From Pyrenophora tritici-repentis (taxonomy: Eukaryota; Ascomycota; Dothideomycetes; Pleosporales; Pleosporaceae), in the NCBI RefSeq assembly GCF_003171515.1, contig NC_089391.1, positions 4,154,001 through 4,218,000 of the forward strand: a DNA stretch of 64,000 bases, given 5' to 3'. Both the position numbers and the translations under genes were made by a program. The first letter of the stretch is position 1. Each line of letters starts with the position of its first letter. Below the pieces are notes generated by a model, which was given only the letters and a program-made list of their open reading frames with translations, was not told where the DNA came from and did not search any database. This document shows, piece by piece, positions 26,309 to 35,200 of the stretch.

Positions 26309-26863
26309 TAGTAGTAGTAGTAGTATCCATTAACGTCCTTTTTCAGTCAGAGACTATGTAGGACGGTGGCCTAGGGCCGTTTGACTAGTTTTTTCCCTCT
26401 ATACCCGTAGGATTTCGTTTCTTTGGTCGAGTTTGACTATGGGGGTTTTGGGTTTTTTGCTTCTATACAGGAAAGAGAGAGAGACCTTGTAATAGACACC
26501 CGTTTATCTCCACCTTTGTGACCAATCCCTTTGCTATAATAACCCCGTGCTCCTAAGACTGAAAAAAACCTCGTAGGGGAAAAAGTCATGGGACCTTGAA
26601 CGTTTGTTGTATATAGCGGCAGTTGCGGCATATTTTCGTCTCGGCGGTACTTTGTGGCTCGGTTGTACGGCGGCGGCTAGCGTTAAGCGTGCGGGGTATT
26701 GGTGAAAAACTTTCCAGGTTTCGAAAGGAGCCGTTCGATGTTTTTTGGTAAAGCTAGAATAATAGAATTATTATAGCGGTGAGGGGAGAAGGATTCGAAC
26801 CTTCAACCTCTGCGAGCAAGCTAGCAGAAGCAACCAGGCGCACTACCACTGCGCCATCCCCCC
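26309..26863 (-). mobile_element. tRNA-derived SINE, copy A
   Basis: 555 bp flanked by a perfect 17-bp TSD aacatatttactattag (26292-26308, 26864-26880). The head on the minus strand (26863-26775) has a box A (TGGCGCAGTGG), a box B (GGTTCGAATCC) and a 7-bp acceptor stem, but an enlarged anticodon arm. The 3' end has a (TAC)n tail. The body is similar along its length to copy B at 27698-28256. The RNA would be made by RNA polymerase III and mobilised by a LINE in trans. No protein. Confidence 0.9.
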
Positions 26864-26880
26864 AACATATTTACTATTAG

Positions 26881-27181
26881 ATACTACATAGAAAACGCTA
26901 ATTAGCGTCTATTCTATAGCTATATAGCTTAGGCGTCTGCTCTAGTGTTATAAGTCTATATCCTAGATCCTAACCTACGCGAATCCTTAAATAATTACTA
27001 GCTAGTAAATTACTTCGCTTAGTCTCTACTTACCCTTATTCTTAATTATCTAGCTAGCTAGCCTCTAGTTTAGGTCCTTTAGGTAGGCTACCCCTAAGAT
27101 TACTCTTAGTAGTTAGATCTGTCGTCTAGATTACGTAATCTCTAAAGGATAAGATATTAATGTTTACCTCTAAAGTATATA
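26881..27181 (-). repeat. RIP-mutated relic between SINE A and Tc1-2
   Basis: AT-rich with no intact ORF; probably the same Copia-like relic as 24030-24446 and 38668-39056. Confidence 0.4.
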
Positions 27182-27678
27182 CAGTAGGGTGACAAAAAGA
27201 AAACAACATTAAAAAAGCTACCTTTTTTGAAGCTATATATCTGGACAACTAGACTAGCTAGAACTATAGTTTTTAGTGTTTTGGAAAGCTAAAAACTTCC
27301 TCTTGAGGTGAGCGTCCTAATATACCTGCTTAGTAAGCACTTAGGAGAAGATAAGTAGCAGTAAGTATAGAGATAAAACATATCCTAGTTTAATGCAGCT
27401 ACAACTTTTTAGTGAGCGTATAAAAAGTTCTAAAAAAAATTATGTGATACTAGATTATATAAGCATTACGTAAGCAAAATTAGAACTAGGGTATTTTACT
27501 TACTTTTTTTTAAATCAAGGTTTAAAAAAAAAGACGCTAAAAAACGACGCTAAAATTACGTAAGCTTCTTTTAGTCTTATTCTATATATTTTTCTCTTTC
27601 TAATCTCAATTTTTCTCTTCTATATTACCTCTCTATGTCTATTAAACTTTCGAAATTTGAAAAAGAAGTTTATATTCT

Positions 27679-28701
27679 TGTTACGAACCTAAGGAGAGGG
27701 GGGATGGCGCAGTGGTAAAGCGTCTGGTATTCCTCTACCGCACTCCAAATTTGCAGTGTAGTAGAGGTCGAAGGTTCGAATCCTTCTCCTCTCACCGCCA
27801 CTTGTGGCTTTACCAAAAAAATATCGAACGGCTTACTCCAACTCGCAAATTTTCACCTACCCCTGCAAAAAACTTAGCGACAGTTTATAGCCGCAGTACA
27901 CCCGAGCCACGTACTGCTACGACTACAACACTACGCTAAGCTTGTTACAACCCTACGCCTCGTTCAAGATCCCATGGCTTTTTCCCCCTCGAGGTTTTTT
28001 TCAGACTTAGGAACACGAGGAAAGCGTTGCAAAAAGAGATAGGTTGAAGAGAAGGAAAAACAGGCAGCTATAATAGGGTTTTACTTTCTCTCCTCCCCTG
28101 TAATAGCTAGGACATGCCTAAACCACAATAGTCAAAAACACAACCAACGAACGTCAAAGGAGAGATAAAAATAGCTAGAATGGCATCTGCCACCGTCCTA
28201 CATAGTCTCTGACTGATAAAGGACGTTAATGGATTACATACATACATACATACACAAACCTAAGGAGAGGACACAGTGCAAGATATGAAGGGCAGAAGGA
28301 TGGAGACCTTGTCGGAATCCCTTCTCAGACAAAGGCGTACAAAGGTGTACAAGGACCAATGACGTAAGCCTGCCCCGCATCCCACAAAGCTTGGCGGAAC
28401 GCCACCATGGGACATGTCACGTGTGTCCCAAGGAATCCCACGATGTACCACGAGGTCCCACGCATGGGACAGTGTAGGACAACGTAGGACGTATAGGACA
28501 TAGGACATTCGTTAGTATATAACAATAGGCAATGAGCCCTTACGGTTCATTGTGTTCAACTTCGAAATCTAAGGATTAGTACTTGATTCTCAACTCCCCG
28601 TATATTACATCGATCTACCAATCGTGCTATACACCCTCGTGTCCATCGCATCACTCTATCCCCGAGAACCAACCCAAGATCATCTTCGGACGACCTTCAC
28701 A
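27679..28701 (+). repeat. Gypsy-4 5' LTR, split by SINE B
   Basis: 27679-27697 plus 28269-28701, about 452 bp without the SINE. U3 carries several GGGAC/GTCCC and TAGGAC repeats and a TATA box (GTATATAACA, about 28514). R-U5, 28547-28701, is identical to the 3' LTR; the U3 is not. Confidence 0.9.
27698..28256 (+). mobile_element. tRNA-derived SINE, copy B
   Basis: 559 bp with a 12-bp TSD aacctaaggaga (27686-27697, 28257-28268), inserted in the Gypsy-4 5' LTR. The tRNA-like head at 27698-27800 has box A (TGGCGCAGTGG) and box B (GGTTCGAATCC), a 7-bp acceptor pairing (GGGGGGA with TCCTCTC) and a long anticodon hairpin (CCTCTAC...GTAGAGG). The end, ACATAGTCTCTGACTG then GGACGTTAATGG, matches copy A and is followed by (ATAC)n. 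Confidence 0.9.
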
Positions 28702-28711
28702 CTTTGAACAC
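28552..28711 (+). promoter_or_regulatory. Gypsy-4 probable self-priming pair
   Basis: GTGTTCAA (28552-28559), placed where the transcript should start some 35 nt after the TATA box, is the reverse complement of TTGAACAC (28704-28711), 2 nt after the 5' LTR. The gag ATG follows at 28719, leaving no room for an 18-nt tRNA primer site. Chromoviruses of the Tf1/sushi type prime from their own 5' RNA end in this way. Confidence 0.6.
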
Positions 28712-29293
28712 CCTCAAGATGAGTGACACCCCGATGAACACACCTAACGAAACTTCGTCAAGCCGCACCAAGGTGGCCAGACCCGATCTATTTCACGGCG
28801 ATCGACACAAGCTCGAAGACTGGATTCTCCAGTTCGATCTCTTCTTCAGGTTTGAAGATGAGAAGGTCGACCCTACTGATCGTGGACTGCTCATGGCAAG
28901 TTACATGCGAGGAACTGCCGCCACCTGGATCAAGCCTTACCTCAACAAATACATGGACGACAACGATGACGACGACGATATTGAACGAATGTTTGAAGAC
29001 CATCCAACCTTCAAAGACAAGCTTAGACAGCAATTCGGAGTCATCAACGAAGAATCCAAGGCAGATCGTGCAATCCAACAGCTCAAACAAACCCAATCAG
29101 TCGCCGACTACGCCAGTATCTTCCAGGGACATGCCCTGAAGACCGACTGGGACGACAAAGCATTAAGGGTTATGTACAGACAAGGACTTAAGGAAAGAGT
29201 CAAAGAAGAGCTTATGCGAAGCGGCGTCGCAATCAACAACCTACAGGATCTTATCCGAGAATCAATTCGTATCGACAATGCACTCTACGAATT

Positions 29294-29455
29294 TAGACTC
29301 CGCAACAATCAATTCAATCCGGTCACTCTCCTAGACCCACTTACCTATCTAGGTAGGGCTTAAACTCCTATAGGTAACTACTAGGCTTAAAGCGGTAATC
29401 AATCAATCCAATCTGAACCTTCTAGGACCCACTTAATTGATTGTTGCGGACTGTG
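29294..29455. mobile_element. 162-bp hAT-like MITE in Gypsy-4 gag
   Basis: Inverted ends of 21 bp share AGTCCGCAACAATCAATT on one side and a nearly identical left arm (three mismatches near the tip). The perfect 8-bp TSD tacgaatt (29286-29293, 29456-29463) is diagnostic for hAT elements. Non-coding. Inside are two diverged copies of a TAG(A/G)ACCCACTTA segment. Confidence 0.85.
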
Positions 29456-30789
29456 TACGAATTGCAGCAGGAAATCCGACCGGTTAGAGCCAACCAGTCA
29501 GTGCAACGCACAAAGGGACGATTCTTCAAGAAGAAACCAGGATATCGGACGACACCCGGAGGTATTGTACCCTCCGCCGGTAACAACTGGCACGACCCTG
29601 ATGCAATGCAACTGGACAACATCAACAAAGGCAAGAGTTTCGGAAGGAATGACAAGAAGAAGCCATATAACAAAAAGGAGATCACTTGTTATAATTGTGA
29701 CAAGAAAGGTCACATGGCTAGGGACTGCCACAGCAAGAACAAGGTGGTTAGACAACTCAACGTTATCCACAAAGCAGTACCCACTGAGCAACACGAGACA
29801 TGGAATGTCATATCTAAGCCAACCATCGAAATCAACACGCAGGAAAGCGTTTTAGGATTAGATAACCTCGCACTCGTGGAATCAGACTCAGAAGAAGAAC
29901 AGCCCACTTCGGAGTACGACATGCTCGAAGATGAGTCCAAGGACTTAGAGGCTACGGAAATCGACCAGACCAAATTCGGCAAGATGGCCATGTTTGAAGG
30001 AATCAACAGGCCACCCACACCTTATATACAGGAAGAAGAGTTCTACAAGCTCGCAAGACAAATCAACCAGCTACTACGACACCTCAACAAGGCTAAAATC
30101 GAGTACGCCTGCGAGGAACCCAACATTATGGCTGCTATGCGACAGGACTTCTACCGATTGTCACTAGAAGTACAACAAAATAAGGAAAACATTTCAACCG
30201 AAATATTGAAGTTCCTACCAACAACATGGGAACTAAGCTGGATCGAAGACGCAATTCAATCATGGGAAGAACCAACGTTGCCAATCTCGGAAAAAGAGAA
30301 GCAAGAGATCTACGACGAACTCTGCCAGACCAGGAACGATTGGAAGACCTTCCAACACGGCCACAAGAGAAAGGCCAAGGACATCAGTAGATCAAAGGAA
30401 TACGACTACTGGATGGACCCTAGGAACCCAGAACATGAGAAGTTATCATGGGTTACATGCATTCACGACCATTGCAGAGTACACTACTCGGATAAGTCCG
30501 GATCAGGATGGTTCCCAGAAGAAACCAAACGATCGTACCGCTGCAAGTGGCAATTCTTCGACTGCAAAAACGACCTATGCCCAATACATTTATGGGACAA
30601 AAGGGAAAAGACATACTTCCCAGGTCACGACAACCCCGAAGAAATTGATCAGATGCAAACAGTATGGCTAAAAGAATACGATGAAGGAGACGCTTGGGAA
30701 TGTCAACAACCCAACTGGCAAACGTGCCTTAGCAAAGAATGCGACCTTCATGCGATAGCCAAAGGATTCCATGGATTTGGAAATCAGGC

Positions 30790-30824
30790 TTTTTTAGGCC
30801 AGCACCCGGCCCAGAGCGGCCCGG
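30790..30824 (+). promoter_or_regulatory. Gypsy-4 gag-pol -1 frameshift site
   Basis: T TTT TTA (30790-30796) is a canonical slippery heptamer positioned exactly in the gag frame, and pol is in the -1 frame. A GC-rich stretch (30797-30824) able to form GGCC/GGCC or CCGG/CCGG stems follows. This differs from the GGAAAAC signal of Gypsy-1, -2 and -3. Confidence 0.8.
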
Positions 30825-33800
30825 CAAGGAGATTAACTCAGTAAACTCCTTAGACCTCATCAAGCTTCAGGTGAAGCTTGAAGGGAGGTGGATGAAGGCA
30901 TTAGTAGATTCGGGATCACAAGCCAACTACGTTTCAGCGCACGCAGCGTCTTCAGCCGGACTGAAGCCGCTACGGAAACAAGAAGCTTACCCACTACATG
31001 TGGCCAACGGAGAGCCAATGCCAGGTGAACAAGAGATCACCCACGAGGTCAGACAAGTGACGCTCAACATCCAAGGACACCAAGAGAAGATAGACCTAGA
31101 TGTCTTCGGACTAGCTACCCACGACATCATATTAGGACTTCCATGGTTACGAGAACACAACCCACGGATCGACTGGAAGTCGAAGACGTTCTCATTCGAG
31201 TGCTGTGGAACGGACGCAACCACAAGCCAGCCTACGCATTGTCAGAGTACGATGGTAGATGAGAGGAAACTGAATAACATCGCAAAGAAAAAGCGAGCCT
31301 CGACAAAGGACGGCCTTAAGAAACAAGGGTCCGACTCAGCAGACGCCGGAACGGAGCCACCGGGTCGACAGACTAGAGTTTTGGAGAAACGCGCAACTCC
31401 TAAGATCCCCGCAGAATACAAAGAATTCGAACATCTATTCCGGGAAGTGGCAGATGAACAAGCATTGCCAAAGCACCAACCCTGGGACCACAAGATTGTC
31501 TTACAGGAAGGAAAGAAACCGACTTTCGGCCCAATATACGGACTATCGGAAAAAGAATTGAGCACGTTACGCGACTACATCAAGACAAGCCTAGCAAAGA
31601 AATATATCCGACCATCGAAGTCACCAGCAGGATATCCAATCATGTTTGTCCCGAAAAAAGACGGAAAACTACGACTATGTGTAGATTATCGCAAGCTCAA
31701 CGACATCACAATCAAGAATCGATACCCCTTACCGAACATTACAGAATTACGGGATCGATTATCTCGCGCAAAGATCTTTACAGCATTAGATCTTCGAGAT
31801 GGATACCACCTAATTCGCATAGCGAAAGGTGAAGAGTGGAAAACGGCGTTCCGATCAAGATACGGACACTACGAATACACAGTTATGCCGTTTGGGCTCA
31901 CGAATGCCCCAGCCACATTTCAAGAACTCATCAACAACGTGTTGAGAGCACATCTAGACATCTTTGTCATAGCTTATCTAGACGACATTCTCGTCTACTC
32001 CGAGACTTTAGAGGACCATGTTGAACATGTCAAGACGGTACTAAGGGCCCTTGAGCAGTTCAACCTCCGACTCAAACCAGAGAAGTGTGAATTTCACAAG
32101 ACTAAGGTCAACTTCTTAGGCTATGTAGTAGGAGCGGACGGAGTACAAATGAGCGAAGAAAAGATTCAGGTTATCAAGGATTGGCCAACACCGACAACAG
32201 TTGTACAGATACAGTCCTTCTTAGGATTTTTGAACTTCAACCGACAGTTCATTAAGGACTTCTCAAACATCGCCATCCCTTTGACAAAACTCACAAGAAA
32301 GGACGTACTCTTTAAGTGGAGCAAGGAAGCAGAGAACGCATTCCAAACGCTTAAGAAAGCAAGCACAGAACCACCATGTTTTCGAATATTCCAAGCAGGA
32401 CACCCATTACGCTTTGAGACCGACGCATCGGATCTCGCGCTAGGCGGATGCGCAAGTCAATTGCACGAAGGCAAATGGCACCCCATCGCCTACTACTCTC
32501 GCAAATTCTCAGGACCAGAAGAACGATACGACGTTCACGACAAGGAGCTACTAGCTATTGTCGCATGCTTACAACACTGGAGAGTATACGCAGAAAGCTG
32601 CTCGGAACTTACGATATACACAGATCACAAAAATCTAGTGAACTTTACGACTACCAAAGTACTCAACCGCAGACAAGTAAGATGGTCAGAACTACTAGGA
32701 CAATACAAGTTCAAGATTGTGTACACACCAGGAAAAGAAAACGGTAGAGCAGACGCTCTCAGCCGTAGACCAGATATCGCAGGCACCAAGGAAGTCATCG
32801 ACACCGCGATACTCAGGGTTAACGAAGACGGATCGCTAGGACCAGCAAAAACGCTGAACGCCATCCTCCACATCGGAAACAATGTACCGGAAGAATTGCA
32901 GGAAGCAATTATTCAGCAACACCACGACGACCCTGTACACGGTCACCCGGGCATTACCAGAACAATGGAACTCATCAGACGCAACTACGAGTTCCCAGGA
33001 ATGAAGGAAAAGGTTACCTCATTTATCGCAAAATGTGCAGACTGTCAGAAGAACAAACACGACACGCACGCACCTTACGGCGAGATGCAAGCATTAGAGC
33101 TACCCACAGAACCTTGGGCAGACATCTCTATGGACTTTGTCACAGGTTTACCAGTCTCAAGAGACCCAGCGACAAACATAGGATACAACGCAATACTCGT
33201 TGTAATCGATCGATTCACAAAACAAGCAGAGTACATCCCGTTTAGAAACGATTTCACGGCAGTACACCTGGCTCACATCATCAACGATCGAATCATCAGA
33301 CATCACGGCATCCCAAAGTCAATTATAAGCGACAGAGACAAGCTCTTCACTTCAAACTTTTGGACAACACTTTTGGCCGCGATTGGTACAAAACGCAAGC
33401 TATCGACAGCGTTTCACCCGCAGACAGACGGACAGACAGAAAGAACGAACAGAACCATGAAAGCATATCTCAGGATATACGTCAATCATCAGCAAACCAA
33501 CTGGGTTTCGCTTCTGCCTATGGCACAAATGGCATACAATAACAAGCTTTCAGAGTCTACAGGACAGACTCCGTTCTATGCAAACCACGGGAGACACCCA
33601 AATCTCTTTACACGCACACTTCCGAGCCAGAAAACGGAAGCAGCTATCGCCACAGCCGAGGAGCTGAAGGCAGTACATGAGTTGCTACAAAGCAAACTCG
33701 AGACAGCACAACGTCAAAGCATTTCATATGTCAACAAGAAACGAAAAATGGCACCTCAGCTAAAGAGGGGGGATAAAGTTTATCTACGCACGAAGAATCT

Positions 33801-34236
33801 TCGCACGAAGCGACCAAGCAAAGGACTCGACAACGTCAAAGTCGGACCATTTTTGATTCTCAATCGGAAAGGACCAGTTACGTACACACTCGACCTTCCA
33901 CCAGACGCTAGAATACATCCCAGATTCCACGTAAGCCTTTTGGAACCAGCACACCCAGACACGCCATTACAGAAAACCTTCCACTACGAAACAGAAGAAG
34001 AAAACGAATTTGAAGTCGAGAAAATTGTCACACACAGAGTCGTGGACAACGGCACCGAATATCTAGTCAAATGGTTAGGATACCCAGACAGCGAAAACAC
34101 ATGGGAACCAGACACCAACCTTACGAACTGCCGACAACTACTTCAAGAATATAAGAAAAAGACATACCAGGCAACCTCAGCTAGAGGAAAAAACGGGAGC
34201 ATCGCCAGGATTCGCGGGCGACGCGAGCGCATCTAG
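30793..34236 (+). CDS. Gypsy-4 pol with chromodomain
   Basis: Open in the -1 frame from the slippery site, about 1147 codons. Aspartic protease (LVDSGSQANYVS, about 30903-30940) with ILGLPWL; reverse transcriptase with YLDDILVYS (about 31975-32000) and FGLTNAPATFQ; RNase H (ETDASDLALGG, YDVHDKELLAI); integrase HHCC module (HGHPGITRTMEL... CADCQKNK, about 32940-33060) and D-D-E core (DISMDF, ISDRDKLF, FHPQTDGQTER); C-terminal chromodomain (EYLVKWLGYPDSENTWEP, about 34050-34110) that would direct integration to modified histones. All catalytic residues are present. Stop at 34236. Confidence 0.95.
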   Translation, partial: FRPAPGPERPGKEINSVNSLDLIKLQVKLEGRWMKALVDSGSQANYVSAHAASSAGLKPLRKQEAYPLHVANGEPMPGEQEITHEVRQVTLNIQGHQEKIDLDVFGLATHDIILGLPWLREHNPRIDWKSKTFSFECCGTDATTSQPTHCQSTMVDERKLNNIAKKKRASTKDGLKKQGSDSADAGTEPPGRQTRVLEKRATPKIPAEYKEFEHLFREVADEQALPKHQPWDHKIVLQEGKKPTFGPIYGLSEKELSTLRDYIKTSLAKKYIRPSKSPAGYPIMFVPKKDGKLRLCVDYRKLNDITIKNRYPLPNITELRDRLSRAKIFTALDLRDGYHLIRIAKGEEWKTAFRSRYGHYEYTVMPFGLTNAPATFQELINNVLRAHLDIFVIAYLDDILVYSETLEDHVEHVKTVLRALEQFNLRLKPEKCEFHKTKVNFLGYVVGADGVQMSEEKIQVIKDWPTPTTVVQIQSFLGFLNFNRQFIKDFSNIAIPLTKLTRKDVLFKWSKEAENAFQTLKKASTEPPCFRIFQAGHPLRFETDASDLALGGCASQLHEGKWHPIAYYSRKFSGPEERYDVHDKELLAIVACLQHWRVYAESCSELTIYTDHKNLVNFTTTKVLNRRQVRWSELLGQYKFKIVYTPGKENGRADALSRRPDIAGTKEVIDTAILRVNEDGSLGPAKTLNAILHIGNNVPEELQEAIIQQHHDDPVHGHPGITRTMELIRRNYEFPGMKEKVTSFIAKCADCQKNKHDTHAPYGEMQALELPTEPWADISMDFVTGLPVSRDPATNIGYNAILVVIDRFTKQAEYIPFRNDFTAVHLAHIINDRIIRHHGIPKSIISDRDKLFTSNFWTTLLAAIGTKRKLSTAFHPQTDGQTERTNRTMKAYLRIYVNHQQTNWVSLLPMAQMAYNNKLSESTGQTPFYANHGRHPNLFTRTLPSQKTEAAIATAEELKAVHELLQSKLETAQRQSISYVNKKRKMAPQLKRGDKVYLRTKNLRTKRPSKGLDNVKVGPFLILNRKGPVTYTLDLPPDARIHPRFHVSLLEPAHPDTPLQKTFHYETEEENEFEVEKIVTHRVVDNGTEYLVKWLGYPDSENTWEPDTNLTNCRQLLQEYKKKTYQATSARGKNGSIARIRGRRERI

Positions 34237-34256
34237 GGAACCAAGGGTTTCCCACA

Positions 34257-34727
34257 TCATCGGCGAAAACCCACCAAGGCATCCGCCGCGGGGCAATTCA
34301 TCGACTCTTGCGCATCCACGTCATCACCACCATCGCGCAAGGTATTCGCCAAACATATCGCCTTCTTAGCAGCGCGCTCTTCGGCCTGCTTCAGGATCTT
34401 CTTATTTCGCATCAAGCGCGAAATCACCTGAGCCAACAACTGCTCATCCTCCTCCACCTTCTTTTTATACTCTTCACGAGTCTTATCTAGGGACACCCAC
34501 GACATGTTTACACATGGATGCCCTAGACGAGTACACTCCGAACACTTCAAACGCTTGCCATCGACTTCGGGCATCGCGACGCACTGACGGTTATTCGCAA
34601 AACAGTAATCGCAGGATACGGGCGCAAGGAGGCCGTTTCGACGAATCTCAAGGGCAAGACGAAGATGTTCTTTAGACCTGGGGACGGACATCGTCAGACA
34701 CAAGCACACGGACAAGCTTGAGGACAA
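34257..34727 (-). CDS. Antisense ORF in Gypsy-4 with a Zn2Cys6-like cluster
   Basis: 156 codons on the strand opposite to gag-pol, between the pol stop (20 bp away, convergent) and the 3' LTR. The ATG at 34727 is 22 bp inside the LTR; a second ATG at 34691 begins MSVPRSKEH. Residues about 38-75 hold CX2CX6CX12CX2CX6C (CDYCFANNRQC ... CSECTRLGHPC), the spacing of fungal Zn(II)2Cys6 DNA-binding clusters. A charged, coiled-coil-prone helix follows (KTREEYKKKVEEDEQLL, KILKQAEERAAKKA). There is no other domain and no membrane segment. Transcription would have to start in, or next to, the 3' LTR. It could be a captured regulator or accessory protein; function unknown. It is intact in an element with intact pol, which argues against chance. 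Confidence 0.7.
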   Translation of the reverse strand: MSSSLSVCLCLTMSVPRSKEHLRLALEIRRNGLLAPVSCDYCFANNRQCVAMPEVDGKRLKCSECTRLGHPCVNMSWVSLDKTREEYKKKVEEDEQLLAQVISRLMRNKKILKQAEERAAKKAICLANTLRDGGDDVDAQESMNCPAADALVGFRR

Positions 34728-34748
34728 GCTTAGGAAGGAAGGGGATGG

Positions 34749-35166
34749 TGTTACGAACCTGTGGGAAGGGGCACGGCGGTTAAGTTAAGGAGCGTCGGCG
34801 GGATAGCTGACCCCTCCATATGTGACACGGGAACTTAATCACGTGACCTCCTCGGCTTGGCATGCACGAGGAAAGGTCTTGGCACACTCCTCGTACATAC
34901 GCCACCGAGGAGTACTCCTCGCGCGTCAGCCACCGAGGAATCCTCGGACTCCTCTGAGCGAGGACAGCGAGCACCATAGGTATATAGCATTAGGCAATGA
35001 GCTTCTATAGCTCATTGTGTTCAACTTCGAAATCTAAGGATTAGTACTTGATTCTCAACTCCCCGTATATTACATCGATCTACCAATCGTGCTATACACC
35101 CTCGTGTCCATCGCATCACTCTATCCCCGAGAACCAACCCAAGATCATCTTCGGACGACCTTCACA
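34749..35166 (+). repeat. Gypsy-4 3' LTR
   Basis: 418 bp, TG...CA. U3 is rich in CCGAGGA/TCCTCGG palindromes and unlike the 5' U3 after the first 12 bp. TATA box GGTATATAGC about 34979. R-U5 (35012-35166) identical to 28547-28701. Confidence 0.92.
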
Positions 35167-35200
35167 ATTCTATCTTTACAACAGCTATCTACTAGTGCTA

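Larger units (their letters stand above)
28719..30844 (+). pseudogene. Gypsy-4 gag, interrupted by a MITE
   Basis: From ATG 28719 the capsid region is readable (LFHGDRHKLEDWILQFDLFF, then KDKLRQQFGV, about residues 20-180) to 29293. The MITE at 29294-29455 with its 8-bp TSD shifts the frame and adds stops. Beyond it the frame resumes as YELQQEIRPVRANQ, a classical zinc knuckle (CYNCDKKGHMARDC, CX2CX4HX4C) at about 29687-29730, and a long acidic, Trp/Cys-containing C-terminal region to TAA at 30842-30844. That C-terminal region has paired Cys/His segments (CIHDHCRVHY, CLSKECDLHA) that I do not recognise. Removing the MITE and one TSD joins the two parts in frame. Confidence 0.88.
27679..35166 (+). 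mobile_element. Ty3/Gypsy chromovirus Gypsy-4 with secondary insertions
   Basis: TSD attct (27674-27678, 35167-35171). 5' LTR starts TGTTACGAACCT and is split by SINE B; 3' LTR is 34749-35166. Gag is split by a hAT-like MITE; pol is intact. An extra antisense ORF lies between pol and the 3' LTR. A purine tract (AGGAAGGAAGGGGATGG) abuts the 3' LTR. Confidence 0.94.

Noticed and set aside
27698..27800. A functional tRNA gene (box A, box B, acceptor pairing)
   Set aside because: It is the head of a SINE with TSDs and a repeat tail, and the anticodon arm is abnormal; the same holds for 26775-26863.
28260..28525. Short antisense ORFs in the Gypsy-4 5' LTR
   Set aside because: They lie in U3 repeats (GGGAC/TAGGAC) and are absent from the other U3.
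30435..30671. Overlapping ORF within Gypsy-4 gag C-terminus
   Set aside because: Alternative frame of a real coding region.
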